Shown: positions 1-12,169 of the stretch, one piece after another
How positions within the stretch are numbered: position 1 is the stretch's first letter
Layout: each line of letters opens with the position of its first letter
Source: Mesobacillus zeae
Lineage (GTDB): Bacteria > Bacillota > Bacilli > Bacillales > Cytobacillaceae
Assembly (NCBI RefSeq): GCF_003570705.1
Contig: NZ_QWVT01000029.1
Location: 248,001 to 312,000, forward strand
Length of the DNA: 64,000 bases
Reading direction: 5' to 3'
Notes under the pieces: generated by a model
Databases searched by the model: none
Seen by the model: only the letters and a program-made list of their open reading frames with translations
What the model was told of the DNA's origin: nothing
Translations under genes and position numbers: made by a program

Positions 1-142
1 TACCGGAGAAACCGAAAAGGTGGAGGCTTTTATCGAACTTGTCAGGCCTTATGGCATTAAAGAGCTGGCAAGGACGGGAACGACAGCGTTCCCGCGGAGC
101 AGCCAGCGGCCCGGACAGACAAAATCTTGTTCATTAGTCTAA
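1..142 (+). CDS. ilvH: Acetolactate synthase small subunit, 3' end (partial)
   Basis: The window opens inside a reading frame (codons from base 2) that ends at the TAA at 140-142. The visible tail ([20 protein letters not shown]) matches the C-terminal ACT-like region of the regulatory subunit of acetohydroxyacid synthase (IlvN/IlvH). This subunit gives valine feedback to the first common step of branched-chain amino-acid synthesis. It lies 28 bp upstream of ilvC, as in the Bacillus ilvBHC-leuABCD operon. The 5' part and the operon leader lie outside the window. Confidence 0.85.
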   Translation, partial: TGETEKVEAFIELVRPYGIKELARTGTTAFPRSSQRPGQTKSCSLV

Positions 143-155
143 AAAACAAACATAA

Positions 156-2718
<2,563 letters not shown>

Positions 2719-2737
2719 AAATATGGAGGGGAAGGCA

Positions 2738-3850
2738 ATGAATAAGAAAATTGCAGTTTTGCCGGGGGACGGAATCGGTAGAGAAGTGGCAAAGGGTGCA
2801 GTTAGCGTTTTACAGGCAGTAGGAGAGCGCTTTGGACACCAATTTTCTTTTACTTTTGCCGGCATTGGAGGCTCTGCTATTCAAGCCTCGGGTACTCCGC
2901 TTCCGCAGGAAACAGTTGAAATCTGCCGAAAAAGCGATGCCGTCCTGCTTGGAGCTGTCGGAGGGCCAAAGTGGGATCATCTTCCAGGACATTTACGCCC
3001 GGAGAAAGGTTTGCTTGGAATCAGGAAAGAGTTGAACTTATACGCTAATTTAAGGCCGGTCCATTACTATTCAAGCATTTCAGAAACTTCTCCCCTACGG
3101 AAGGAAGTGATTGAAGGAGCGGATATGCTCGTTGTCCGGGAACTGACTGGCGGCCTATATTTCGGTAAGCCAAGCGGGAGGTCAAGGAAGAATGGAGAGG
3201 ACTCCGTTGTCGACACACTATTCTATAAGAAGGAAGAGATGGATAGGGTCATCCGTCTGGCCTTCAGGCTTGCTGAAAAGAGAAGAGGGAAAGTGACCTC
3301 AGTGGATAAGGCGAATGTATTGGAATCAAGCCGAATGTGGAGGGAAACAGCAGAAGAAATTGGCCGGGAGTTTCCGCATGTGAAACTCGAACATATGTTG
3401 GTCGATAATGCAGCCATGCAGATGATCAAAGCACCGCGCCAGTTTGATGTAATTGTAACGGAAAATATGTTCGGCGATATCCTTAGCGATGAAGCATCCG
3501 TGCTGACTGGATCACTAGGCATGCTGCCGTCTGCCAGCCTTTCGGAAAACGGTCCTTACCTTTACGAGCCGATTCACGGCTCTGCTCCGGATATTGAAGG
3601 AAAAGACACTGCCAACCCTATTGCCATGATTCTTTCAGCTGCGATGATGCTTCGGATTTCTTTCGGGATGGAGGAAGAAGCGAAGGCAATCGAGAATGCT
3701 GTCAAACAAGTACTGGATGCAGGATGCAGGACTGTGGACATTGTTCCGTTCGGCCGCAGGCCAATCGGTACTGCCGAAATGATTGAAGAAATTAAAGCGA
3801 CCATCCTCGATAACGAAGCTATCTTAAATATTATGGGGGCTTATGCTTGA
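2738..3850 (+). CDS. leuB: 3-isopropylmalate dehydrogenase
   Basis: 370 aa. NAD-dependent oxidation and decarboxylation of 3-isopropylmalate in leucine synthesis. N-terminal [14 protein letters not shown] is the family opening. ELTGGLYFG near residue 140 and the [19 protein letters not shown] signature near 240-262 are the substrate/metal and NAD-site motifs of the isocitrate/isopropylmalate dehydrogenase family. I chose the ATG at 2738 because GGAGGGG stands 6 nt upstream; an in-frame upstream start at 2723 has no such site. It lies 19 nt after leuA in the ilv-leu operon. Confidence 0.96.
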   Translation: MNKKIAVLPGDGIGREVAKGAVSVLQAVGERFGHQFSFTFAGIGGSAIQASGTPLPQETVEICRKSDAVLLGAVGGPKWDHLPGHLRPEKGLLGIRKELNLYANLRPVHYYSSISETSPLRKEVIEGADMLVVRELTGGLYFGKPSGRSRKNGEDSVVDTLFYKKEEMDRVIRLAFRLAEKRRGKVTSVDKANVLESSRMWRETAEEIGREFPHVKLEHMLVDNAAMQMIKAPRQFDVIVTENMFGDILSDEASVLTGSLGMLPSASLSENGPYLYEPIHGSAPDIEGKDTANPIAMILSAAMMLRISFGMEEEAKAIENAVKQVLDAGCRTVDIVPFGRRPIGTAEMIEEIKATILDNEAILNIMGAYA

Positions 3851-3870
3851 GTTGGGGAGGAGAGCGGAAG

Positions 3871-5283
3871 ATGGGAAAGACAATTATAGAGAAAATATGG
3901 GAAAAACATATCGTCCATAGAGAGGACGGCAAGCCGGATTTATTGTACATTGATCTTCATCTCGTACATGAAGTGACCTCTCCGCAGGCTTTTTCCGGAC
4001 TAAGGATGAAGAATAGGAGTGTCAGAAGGCCTAACCTGACTTTTGCCACGATGGACCATAATGTTCCTACAACCGACCGTTACCGGATAGAAGATCCGGT
4101 AGCGGGGCTGCAGATGGATACATTAAGAATGAATTGCCAAGAATTTGGGGTTGAACTGGCTGATATCCATAGCCCTGATCAGGGTATCGTTCATGTTATC
4201 GGCCCTGAGCTCGGATTGACGCAACCTGGAATGACGATCGTTTGCGGCGATAGCCATACCTCGACCCATGGCGCGTTTGGTGCCCTTGCGTTTGGAATCG
4301 GTACAAGCGAAGTGGAGCATGTTTTGGCCACCCAGACTTTGTGGCAGACGAAACCGAAAACCTTAAAGATCCAGATTGACGGTGAACTCCAGCTGGGAGT
4401 AGGAGCAAAAGATGTGATTCTGTACGTCCTTTCGCAATACGGTGTCAATTTTGGCAGCGGCCATGTGATTGAATTCTGCGGTGAAGCTGTCCGAAAGATG
4501 AGCATGGAAGAAAGGATGACTCTTTGCAATATGTCGATTGAAGGAGGCGCAAAAGCGGGCCTTGTTGCTCCTGACGAAATAACATTTTCATATCTTAAGG
4601 GACGCCGATATGCGCCAAAGGAAGAGGGATTTGCTTCCGAGGAGAATCGATGGAAGGAACTTAACTCGGATGATAACGCCGTGTATGACAAGGAAATCCT
4701 CATTGCTGGCAGCCATATCGCTCCAATGGTCAGCTGGGGGACAAATCCTTCCATGACAGCACCTGTAACCGGAAAAGTACCTTTTCTTGAAGATGTTGAA
4801 GGGGAGACTGAGAAAAGAGCGGTCGAACGGGCTTTGAGCTATATGGGTTTGCAGGAGGGCCAGCGGATGAGGGACATTCGGGTCCAAAAAGTCTTCATTG
4901 GTTCATGTACCAATTCAAGAATAGAAGATTTGCGAACGGCTGCAGAAATTGTCAGGGGCAGGAAAGTTCATGATGGTGTGGAAGCTATTGTCGTCCCAGG
5001 TTCCCAATCCGTAAAAAAGCAGGCGGAACTAGAAGGTCTGGATCAGGTTTTCCTCCAAGCGGGTTTTGAATGGCGTGACTCGGGCTGCAGCATGTGCCTC
5101 AGCATGAATGCGGATATTGTGCCTGCAGGAGAACATTGCGCATCCACCTCGAACCGAAACTTTGAAGGTCGCCAAGGGGCAGGTGCAAGGACCCATCTGG
5201 TCAGTCCAGCTATGGCGGCGGCAGCTGCAGTTTGCGGGGGCTTTGTCGATGTCAGGGAGCTTGCTGCCCAGACGATTTCATAG
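3871..5283 (+). CDS. leuC: 3-isopropylmalate dehydratase large subunit
   Basis: 470 aa. With LeuD it forms the [4Fe-4S] isopropylmalate isomerase. Visible aconitase-family marks are [14 protein letters not shown] near the N-terminus, [20 protein letters not shown] near 130, [13 protein letters not shown] near 345 and the C-x-x-C pair in GCSMCLSMN near 410, which together supply the cluster cysteines. The ATG at 3871 is preceded by GGGGAGGAG; an upstream frame start at 3847 overlaps leuB and lacks a ribosome site. It stands between leuB and leuD. Confidence 0.96.
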   Translation: MGKTIIEKIWEKHIVHREDGKPDLLYIDLHLVHEVTSPQAFSGLRMKNRSVRRPNLTFATMDHNVPTTDRYRIEDPVAGLQMDTLRMNCQEFGVELADIHSPDQGIVHVIGPELGLTQPGMTIVCGDSHTSTHGAFGALAFGIGTSEVEHVLATQTLWQTKPKTLKIQIDGELQLGVGAKDVILYVLSQYGVNFGSGHVIEFCGEAVRKMSMEERMTLCNMSIEGGAKAGLVAPDEITFSYLKGRRYAPKEEGFASEENRWKELNSDDNAVYDKEILIAGSHIAPMVSWGTNPSMTAPVTGKVPFLEDVEGETEKRAVERALSYMGLQEGQRMRDIRVQKVFIGSCTNSRIEDLRTAAEIVRGRKVHDGVEAIVVPGSQSVKKQAELEGLDQVFLQAGFEWRDSGCSMCLSMNADIVPAGEHCASTSNRNFEGRQGAGARTHLVSPAMAAAAAVCGGFVDVRELAAQTIS

Positions 5284-5310
5284 CTGCTGGCTGAAAGGAG
5301 AGAAGGAAAG

Positions 5311-5895
5311 ATGTCAGGAATAAATGTTTTTACAGGAAAAGCCGTTGGCATGGATAGAGTGAATGTGGACACGGACCAAATCATTCCGAAGCAGTTTCTG
5401 AAAAGAATAGAAAAGACGGGGTTTGGCCAATTTTTATTTTACGACTGGCGTTTTCTGAAGGATGGCAGCCCAGACCCTAAGTTCGAATTGAATCTGCCTG
5501 AAAATGAGGGAGCTTCCATTCTTGTGGCCAATGAGAACTTTGGCTGCGGTTCGTCAAGGGAGCATGCGCCCTGGGCATTGCAGGATTACGGATTTAAGGT
5601 AATTATCGCTCCGTCATTTGCCGATATATTTTACCAGAACTGCCTGAAGAATGGGGTATTGCCCATAGCAACAGATCAATTCCATGTAAGGAGACTGTTT
5701 AAAAAAACGAAGCAGCAGCCATGCATGCTGACAGTCTCGCTGGAAGAAAAAACAGTAAAAAGTGAAGGGAATATTCTATTCTCTTTTGACATTCACCCTC
5801 ACTGGAGAATGATGCTTATGAATGGGCTTGATGAAATTGCGCTCACAATGCAGCTCGAGGATGATATTAAGAAGTTCGAAGCGGTTTCTCGGTAG
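5311..5895 (+). CDS. leuD: 3-isopropylmalate dehydratase small subunit
   Basis: 194 aa. Swivel-domain partner of LeuC. The segment NVDTDQIIPKQFLKRI near residue 16 and FGCGSSREHAPWAL near 80 are the small-subunit signatures that shape the substrate pocket. A strong AAAGGAGAGAAGG ribosome site precedes the ATG. It is the last gene of the operon: a strong terminator follows 23 nt after the stop. Confidence 0.96.
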   Translation: MSGINVFTGKAVGMDRVNVDTDQIIPKQFLKRIEKTGFGQFLFYDWRFLKDGSPDPKFELNLPENEGASILVANENFGCGSSREHAPWALQDYGFKVIIAPSFADIFYQNCLKNGVLPIATDQFHVRRLFKKTKQQPCMLTVSLEEKTVKSEGNILFSFDIHPHWRMMLMNGLDEIALTMQLEDDIKKFEAVSR

Positions 5896-5917
5896 AATGT
5901 TTACTGCAATTCAAATG

Positions 5918-5966
5918 AATCGCCGCTGACTGGCTGCTTCAGCCTTGTCAGCTGGCGATTTTTTGT
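5918..5966 (+). terminator. Rho-independent terminator of ilv-leu operon
   Basis: AATCGCC at 5918-5924 pairs with GGCGATT at 5954-5960, and the inner arms GCTGAC and GTCAGC pair with a central bulge. The stem is followed directly by a T-run. It sits just after leuD. Confidence 0.9.
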
Positions 5967-5992
5967 TTGTTGAAGTTATCTCATGATATGTG

Positions 5993-6027
5993 AGATTCAC
6001 TGCTTCACTGTGAATCTTTTGTTTTTT
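5993..6027 (+). terminator. Second hairpin with T-run after leuD
   Basis: AGATTCAC (5993-6000) is perfectly complementary to GTGAATCT (6010-6017) and is followed by TTTTGTTTTTTT. This looks like a back-up terminator in tandem with the one at 5918. The T-rich tail runs into the likely ysoA promoter (TTGTTT near 6018, TAAACT near 6040). Confidence 0.7.
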
Positions 6028-6080
6028 TGGTCTTTCGTGCTAAACTAACTTCATCAGATTGGATGAAGGCGGTTTTAAGC

Positions 6081-7103
6081 ATGGAAAAACATAATCCAGA
6101 CAGTAAAAATGTCATTCCTTTCCCGGGTCTGGAGAGCAGGCTCTTAGAAAAAGGGCTCCACTGCCTGCATGACAAAAAATATGGGGAAGCAGCCTCCCTG
6201 CTTGAACAGGCTAGGGAAATGGATCCTGAAAATAGCGAGATTTATATCGGGCTTGTCATGGCCTACTTTGAAAGCGGGCATGCGCGTGAAGCGAAGCAGC
6301 TTGCTTTTGAAATGCTCAAAGGAGGAATTGGGGATTACATCGAAACAATGGACCTTTATATCATGGTCCTTGTCCAGCTAAATGAATACGAAGAAGTTGT
6401 TGCTACAATCGAGGCCTTGCTGGAAGAAAGAGAGGTTCCGAAGGAAAAGCTTGAGCACTTTTCGCGCCTCCTGGATTTCAGCCGGCGAATGGCAGAGACA
6501 AAAGATTCGGCAAGCAGCCTCGATACTGTACAGCCGGAAATCTCCGGAGAGCAGCTCGGCCTGCTTGATAAGGAGGACCCTGGGGAGCTGTTGCAAATTA
6601 TTGCAAGGCTTTCAAAGGAAAATGTACGCCCTTATATAGAAGAAATAAGGGGATATCTATCTTCTGGGGGGGCCAATCCTTTCCAGAAAACACTGCTCCT
6701 GAACATCCTAAAGGAGCAGGAGTATGGAAAAGAACTGAGAGTGGAGAAGTTTGGCATGACAGATTCATTTGTGCCTGCTGAGTGCGCGGATCCAAGAGAA
6801 ACGGAAAAGCTTGTCGCTGTCGGGGAGATTCTTGCGGAGAAGCTTGAAAATGATAACCCGGTACTGTATGACAATATAAGAGGGCTTGCTGAAAGAAGTT
6901 TCTTCCTTCTATATCCTTTCGATCCAGAACCTGTGAATCCCGCTGCATGGGCAGCAGCATGCCATTATCTTGGAAATATCTATCATGGCAATGAAGGGGC
7001 TATAGAAGACTATGCGCGGCAGTATGGAGTATCCCTGCCTGAAGCAGCCTCCGCCCTTGAATTCATCCGGAAGGCAGAAGAAATTTCTTCCCCGATAATA
7101 TAG
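6081..7103 (+). CDS. ysoA: Tetratricopeptide-repeat protein YsoA
   Basis: 340 aa, soluble, acidic, no signal peptide. The N-terminal third holds TPR-like helix pairs (LEKGLHCLHDKKYGEAASLL, then YIGLVMAYFESGHAREAKQL). The rest is helical with no enzyme motif that I recognise. Position between leuD and tig and length match B. subtilis YsoA, a TPR protein of unknown role. The ATG at 6081 has an AAGGCGG site 8 nt upstream; in-frame starts at 6027 and 6063 lack a good site. Probably monocistronic, with its own promoter after the leu terminators. Confidence 0.8.
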   Translation: MEKHNPDSKNVIPFPGLESRLLEKGLHCLHDKKYGEAASLLEQAREMDPENSEIYIGLVMAYFESGHAREAKQLAFEMLKGGIGDYIETMDLYIMVLVQLNEYEEVVATIEALLEEREVPKEKLEHFSRLLDFSRRMAETKDSASSLDTVQPEISGEQLGLLDKEDPGELLQIIARLSKENVRPYIEEIRGYLSSGGANPFQKTLLLNILKEQEYGKELRVEKFGMTDSFVPAECADPRETEKLVAVGEILAEKLENDNPVLYDNIRGLAERSFFLLYPFDPEPVNPAAWAAACHYLGNIYHGNEGAIEDYARQYGVSLPEAASALEFIRKAEEISSPII

Positions 7104-7112
7104 TACAGGCTG

Positions 7113-7140
7113 TTGAAAGAAATGGAACCTGTGTTATAAT
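7113..7140 (+). promoter_or_regulatory. Sigma-A-type promoter of tig
   Basis: TTGAAA at 7113-7118 and TATAAT at 7135-7140 with a 16-bp spacer, about 117 bp upstream of the tig ATG. Confidence 0.7.
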
Positions 7141-7256
7141 GTAGTGGTTGTATTATGTAAAAATCATTCTATTTACATTTGAACTGGAATATTGCTTGTG
7201 TGACAAGACATATTCATTGTGAATGAACATGATAATAGATTGTTGGAGGGAATAGT

Positions 7257-8543
7257 ATGTCTGCAAAATGGGAAAAACTTGAAGGGAACCAAGGCGTTCT
7301 CACAATTGAAGTCGAAGCAGAAAAAGTCAAAGAAGGTATTGACGCTGCATTTAAGAAAGTTGTGAAAAATATTAATGTACCTGGATTCAGAAAAGGTAAA
7401 ATGCCACGTGCCCTTTTTGAAAAGCGTTTTGGCATAGAAGCTCTTTACCAGGATGCTGTCGATGTCCTGCTTCCTGAAGCATATGCAAGTGCTATTGAAG
7501 AAACTGGCATCGAGCCGGTCGACCGCCCGGAAATCGATGTAGAACAAATTGAAAAAGGCAAAAGCATGATTGTTAAAGCTACAGTTACTGTTAAGCCTGA
7601 AGTCAAGCTTGGAGAATACAAAGGTCTTGAAGTGGAAGCTTTCGAAACAGCTGTTGCTGACGAAGAAGTAGAGGCTGAGTTGAAATCTCTTCAAGAAAAG
7701 AACGCTGAGCTTGTTGTGAAAGAAGATGGCAAAGCTGAGGACGGCGACACTGTTGTCATCGATTTCGAAGGTTTTGTTGACGGTGAAGCATTCGAAGGCG
7801 GAAAAGCTGAGAACTATTCATTAGAACTTGGATCAGGTTCTTTCATCCCTGGCTTCGAAGAGCAGGTAGTAGGACTTGCTGCCGGAGAAGAAAAAGATGT
7901 TGAAGTGAATTTCCCTGAAGAATATCATGCTGCAGAGCTTGCAGGCAAGCCAGCAGTATTTAAAATTAAATTGCATGAAATCAAAGCGAAAGAACTTCCT
8001 GAATTGGATGATGAATTCGCAAAGGATGCGGACGAAGAAGTTGAAACTTTGGATGCTCTGAAAGAAAAAATCAAAAACCGCATTGCAGCTGACAAGGAGC
8101 ACCAAAAAGAACACCATGTACAAAATACAGTTGTCGAAAAAGCTGCTGAAAATGCAGAAATCGATGTTCCAGAAGTAATGGTTGAGAGCGAAATCGACCG
8201 CATGGTCAAAGAATTTGAACAGCGCCTGCAAATGCAGGGCATGAACCTTGAGCTGTACTTCCAGTTCTCAGGCCAGGATGAAGCAGCCCTTCGCGGACAA
8301 ATGCAAGAAGAAGCCGCTATCCGTGTTCGTTCAAACCTTACTCTTGAGGCAATCGCTGCAGCAGAAGGCCTTGAAGCAACCGATGAAGACGTAAATGCTG
8401 AGCTTGAAAAAATGGCGGAAATGTACAATATGGCTATTGACGACATCAAAGCTGCTCTTGGCAGCCTTGAAGGAATCAAAGGCGACCTTAAGCTTCGCAA
8501 AGCAGTCGAATTCCTTGTGGAAAACAGCAAAACTGTAGCATAA
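7257..8543 (+). CDS. tig: Trigger factor (ribosome-bound chaperone, PPIase)
   Basis: 428 aa, the usual length. It binds the ribosome exit tunnel and nascent chains. The N-terminal ribosome-binding domain carries the signature [17 protein letters not shown] near residues 44-60. The FKBP-like peptidyl-prolyl isomerase domain (about 150-245) starts at [20 protein letters not shown]. The long helical C-terminal chaperone arms follow. Codon use is highly adapted, as expected for an abundant protein. The ATG follows GGAGGG by 7 nt. Monocistronic between its own promoter and terminator. Confidence 0.97.
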   Translation: MSAKWEKLEGNQGVLTIEVEAEKVKEGIDAAFKKVVKNINVPGFRKGKMPRALFEKRFGIEALYQDAVDVLLPEAYASAIEETGIEPVDRPEIDVEQIEKGKSMIVKATVTVKPEVKLGEYKGLEVEAFETAVADEEVEAELKSLQEKNAELVVKEDGKAEDGDTVVIDFEGFVDGEAFEGGKAENYSLELGSGSFIPGFEEQVVGLAAGEEKDVEVNFPEEYHAAELAGKPAVFKIKLHEIKAKELPELDDEFAKDADEEVETLDALKEKIKNRIAADKEHQKEHHVQNTVVEKAAENAEIDVPEVMVESEIDRMVKEFEQRLQMQGMNLELYFQFSGQDEAALRGQMQEEAAIRVRSNLTLEAIAAAEGLEATDEDVNAELEKMAEMYNMAIDDIKAALGSLEGIKGDLKLRKAVEFLVENSKTVA

Positions 8544-8565
8544 TATAAGTAACAACCTATACAGG

Positions 8566-8596
8566 ACAAGGCGCGATGTAATCGTGCCTTGTTTTG
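8566..8596 (+). terminator. tig terminator
   Basis: ACAAGGCGCGAT (8566-8577) pairs with ATCGTGCCTTGT (8581-8592), with one mismatch, followed by TTTTGT. From here to 8906 (about 310 bp) I see only AT-rich spacer that presumably holds the clpX promoter. A TACAAT near 8804 is a possible -10 but has no good -35. Confidence 0.85.
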
Positions 8597-8906
8597 TACA
8601 ATTTATACATAAGTATTAAATGGATGATTATCATGAGATACGTCATGTTTTTTAACTGGTAAATGCGGATAAGCGGATTTAATTTCAAGATTTGTGGTTA
8701 TGCTGATTGGGTACATATTTTTAGCGAATCATGTAGCATAAAACTTTTGAAAAGCCAAGAGTTATTATTTCCTGTTCATTGCCAATATGTGATACAATGC
8801 AATACATACCTGTTCTACCAATGGTGGTAACCCAGAAATCAAACCGTTTACCTGCTACTGATTCGCAGCTTAATATATCGCTTAGAAGCTCTCAAGGGGT
8901 GAAAAA

Positions 8907-10172
8907 ATGTTCAAATTTAATGATGAAAAAGGACAACTGAAATGTTCTTTCTGCGGCAAGACCCAGGATCAAGTCCGTAAGCTTGTTGCCGGGCCAGGTG
9001 TATATATATGTGATGAGTGCATCGAATTATGTACAGAGATCGTAGAGGAAGAGCTTGGCACTGAGGAAGAAGTTGAATTTAAGGATGTTCCGAAGCCGAA
9101 GGAAATCCGGGATATTCTCGATGAATATGTAATTGGACAGGATCAAGCAAAGAAAAACCTGTCTGTCGCTGTTTACAACCATTATAAGCGTATCAACTCT
9201 AACAGCAAGATTGATGAAGTTGAACTTTCAAAGAGCAATATTGCCATGATTGGACCAACAGGAAGCGGTAAAACGCTTTTGGCTCAAACACTGGCCCGAA
9301 TCCTGAATGTGCCTTTCGCCATTGCTGATGCGACTTCGCTGACTGAGGCAGGTTATGTGGGTGAGGATGTTGAAAACATTCTCCTTAAACTGATCCAATC
9401 TGCAGATTACGATGTGGAGAAAGCAGAAAAAGGGATTATTTATATTGATGAGATTGACAAGATTGCCAGAAAATCCGAAAACCCCTCCATTACAAGAGAT
9501 GTTTCAGGTGAGGGAGTTCAGCAGGCTCTGCTCAAAATCCTTGAAGGCACGGTAGCAAGCGTACCGCCGCAGGGAGGAAGAAAACACCCTCATCAAGAAT
9601 TTATCCAAATTGATACAACAAACATCCTGTTCATATGCGGCGGGGCATTCGATGGAATTGAAACCATCATCAAGCGCCGCTTGGGCCAAAAAGTAATCGG
9701 ATTTGGTTCGGATGTGAAGCAGCAGGAAATAAGCCAAAAAGAGCTTCTATCCAAAGTCCTTCCAGAAGACTTGCTCAAGTTCGGGCTCATTCCGGAATTC
9801 ATCGGACGTCTTCCGGTTATTGCCAGCCTTGCGATGCTTGATGAAGAAGCATTGGTTGAGATTTTGACAAAGCCAAAGAATGCTCTTGTGAAGCAGTATC
9901 AAAAAATGCTTGAACTCGACAATGTTGAGCTTGAGTTTGAAGAAGCGGCCCTGCATGAAATAGCCAAGCGTGCAATCGAACGAAAAACGGGTGCCCGGGG
10001 TCTTCGTTCCATCATTGAAGGAATCATGCTTGATGTAATGTATGACCTTCCTTCAAGGGATGATATTATCAAGTGCATCATAACGGGTGAAGCTGTTGAA
10101 AACAACAATCCGCCAAAGCTTGTTCTTGCTGATGGAACAGTTGTGAAAGAAGAGCGCAAAACTTCTGCCTAA
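8907..10172 (+). CDS. clpX: ATP-dependent Clp protease ATP-binding subunit ClpX
   Basis: 421 aa. AAA+ unfoldase that delivers tagged proteins to ClpP. The N-terminal zinc-binding domain has four cysteines (C13, C16, C35, C38). Walker A GPTGSGKT is at about 116-123. Walker [12 protein letters not shown] is near 180. The pore loop GYVGEDVE is near 150, and the ClpP-docking IGF tripeptide appears in KVIGFGSDV near 264. Length and start match the Bacillus protein. The ATG follows AAGGGGTG. Confidence 0.97.
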   Translation: MFKFNDEKGQLKCSFCGKTQDQVRKLVAGPGVYICDECIELCTEIVEEELGTEEEVEFKDVPKPKEIRDILDEYVIGQDQAKKNLSVAVYNHYKRINSNSKIDEVELSKSNIAMIGPTGSGKTLLAQTLARILNVPFAIADATSLTEAGYVGEDVENILLKLIQSADYDVEKAEKGIIYIDEIDKIARKSENPSITRDVSGEGVQQALLKILEGTVASVPPQGGRKHPHQEFIQIDTTNILFICGGAFDGIETIIKRRLGQKVIGFGSDVKQQEISQKELLSKVLPEDLLKFGLIPEFIGRLPVIASLAMLDEEALVEILTKPKNALVKQYQKMLELDNVELEFEEAALHEIAKRAIERKTGARGLRSIIEGIMLDVMYDLPSRDDIIKCIITGEAVENNNPPKLVLADGTVVKEERKTSA

Positions 10173-10195
10173 AACTTAGCATTTTATATGAAAAT

Positions 10196-10228
10196 AAACC
10201 CGGTATCGAATGATACCGGGTTTATTTG
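10196..10228 (+). terminator. clpX terminator
   Basis: AAACCCGGTATC (10196-10207) and GATACCGGGTTT (10212-10223) form a perfect 12-bp stem with a 4-nt loop, then a T-rich tail. Confidence 0.9.
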
Positions 10229-10339
10229 TATTTACGTATCCTGCTTCGTTTCAATTTTGGCGGCAAATCTTGTTTATTCCAACTGGTAGAGGGGGATACT
10301 AGGATATATAAAAAGTATGAATCGCAGGAGGGAAAATCA

Positions 10340-12010
10340 TTGAGTTGGACGGGAATAGCCTTATTTATACAGCTTTTTTTCGGAATTGTGATCGGGCTGT
10401 ATTTCTGGAACCTGCTAAAAAATCAGCGCACACAGAAAGTTTCAATAGACCGTGAATCAAGGAAGGAAATGGAACAGCTGAAAAAAATGAGATCGATATC
10501 GCTCAGCGAACCGCTCTCTGAGAAAGTCCGTCCTTCAAGCTTTAAGGATATCGTTGGCCAGGAGGATGGAATAAAAGCTTTGAAGGCAGCATTATGCGGG
10601 CCCAATCCCCAGCACGTTATCATTTATGGGCCGCCGGGTGTAGGCAAAACAGCTGCTGCAAGGCTTGTACTTGAGGAAGCTAAGTCTAATGCAAAGTCCC
10701 CTTTCAAAGGTAATTCGGTGTTTGTGGAGCTCGATGCAACAACAGCCCGCTTTGATGAAAGAGGAATTGCTGATCCATTGATTGGCTCTGTCCATGACCC
10801 AATTTATCAGGGGGCCGGGGCAATGGGACAGGCTGGCATTCCGCAGCCTAAGCAAGGTGCGGTAACAAACGCCCATGGAGGCGTACTGTTTATCGATGAA
10901 ATCGGTGAACTGCACTCCATCCAGATGAACAAACTGCTTAAAGTGCTTGAAGACAGAAAAGTATTTCTTGAAAGCGCCTACTATAGTGAAGAAAATGCCC
11001 AGATTCCAAGCCACATTCACGATATTTTCAAAAATGGCCTTCCGGCAGACTTTCGGCTTGTCGGGGCAACAACAAGAACGCCAAGCGAGATTCCCCCTGC
11101 TATCCGTTCCAGATGTATGGAGGTGTTTTTCCGGGAGCTGACGGCTGAAGAAATATCAGCAGTGGCAAAAAACGCAGCAGAGAAAGTAAACTTGTCCATG
11201 AGCGATTCAGCGATAAACATTCTAGCGTCATATGCCCGGAATGGGCGTGAAGCGGTTAATATGGTTCAGATTGCCGCAGGTCTTGCCATTTCTGATGATC
11301 GTGATTACATCAAGGAAGAAGAAATTGAGTGGGTTGTCCACTCAAGCCAGTTAACACCAAGGATGGAACGTAAAATCAATGAAGAGTCAGCGATAGGCCT
11401 TGTCAATGGTCTTGCTGTCCATGGCCCCAATTCAGGAGCTTTGCTTGAGATTGAAGTAACTGTGATTCCTGCGAAGGAAAAAGGATCAATCAACATAACA
11501 GGCATTGTCGAGGAGGAAAGTATTGGAAGCCAGGGGAAATCAGTCAGGAGAAAAAGCATGGCGAGGGGATCCATCGAAAATGTGATCACTGTGCTTCGCT
11601 CAATGGGCGTACCTGCAGACGAATTTGATATTCACGTGAATTTCCCAGGCGGCATTCCAATTGACGGCCCTTCAGCAGGCATTGCAATGGCTACTGGAAT
11701 ATACTCGGCAATCTATAAGATTCCGACAGACCATACTGTTGCCATGACAGGAGAAATTAGCATCCATGGAAATGTGAAACCGATTGGCGGTGTCTACCCA
11801 AAAGTCAAGGCTGCTTTGAAGGCAGGAGCAAAAAAAGTCATCATTCCAAAGGAAAACGAGCAGACTATTCTGCAGGAAATAAAAGGAATTGAGATAGTTC
11901 CCGTCACCCACCTGGATGAAGTTTTTGAACTCGCGCTGGTAAGAGAACAGCAATCTAGGGAGCAAATTATTACCGCAGCACCCGAGCTGCCTAAAAAAGA
12001 AAGCGTTTAG
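10340..12010 (+). CDS. lonB: Lon-type protease LonB (spore/forespore Lon)
   Basis: 556 aa. One N-terminal membrane segment (about residues 5-22, ALFIQLFFGIVIGLYFW) is followed by an AAA+ domain with Walker A YGPPGVGKTAAA near 95 and Walker B GGVLFIDEIGEL, then a C-terminal Lon protease domain with Ser445 in GPSAG and the lysine about 40 residues later. In B. subtilis LonB acts in the forespore and helps restrain sigma-G. I chose TTG at 10340 because AGGAGGG stands 7 nt upstream and MSWTGIALF matches the Bacillus N-terminus. It is next to lonA, as usual. Confidence 0.94.
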   Translation: MSWTGIALFIQLFFGIVIGLYFWNLLKNQRTQKVSIDRESRKEMEQLKKMRSISLSEPLSEKVRPSSFKDIVGQEDGIKALKAALCGPNPQHVIIYGPPGVGKTAAARLVLEEAKSNAKSPFKGNSVFVELDATTARFDERGIADPLIGSVHDPIYQGAGAMGQAGIPQPKQGAVTNAHGGVLFIDEIGELHSIQMNKLLKVLEDRKVFLESAYYSEENAQIPSHIHDIFKNGLPADFRLVGATTRTPSEIPPAIRSRCMEVFFRELTAEEISAVAKNAAEKVNLSMSDSAINILASYARNGREAVNMVQIAAGLAISDDRDYIKEEEIEWVVHSSQLTPRMERKINEESAIGLVNGLAVHGPNSGALLEIEVTVIPAKEKGSINITGIVEEESIGSQGKSVRRKSMARGSIENVITVLRSMGVPADEFDIHVNFPGGIPIDGPSAGIAMATGIYSAIYKIPTDHTVAMTGEISIHGNVKPIGGVYPKVKAALKAGAKKVIIPKENEQTILQEIKGIEIVPVTHLDEVFELALVREQQSREQIITAAPELPKKESV

Positions 12011-12018
12011 CTGCGGAC

Positions 12019-12047
12019 GCCCCGGTTAGAAAAACTCCGGGGCTTTT
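12019..12047 (+). terminator. lonB terminator
   Basis: GCCCCGG (12019-12025) pairs with CCGGGGC (12037-12043), followed by TTTTCC. Confidence 0.85.
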
Positions 12048-12169
12048 CCATTTGAATTCCTGGCCATCCATACAAGCCTAATCGAACCCCGCTTGAATTA
12101 GACACTAGGAGCCAAATACGATAGAATTGAACAAAGTAAGCAATACATTGCATGTGGAGGTGCAATTGC

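Noticed and set aside
7925..8569. 214-codon antisense frame over tig
   Set aside because: Ala/Ser-rich translation produced by the biased codon use of tig; no start signal and no family resemblance.
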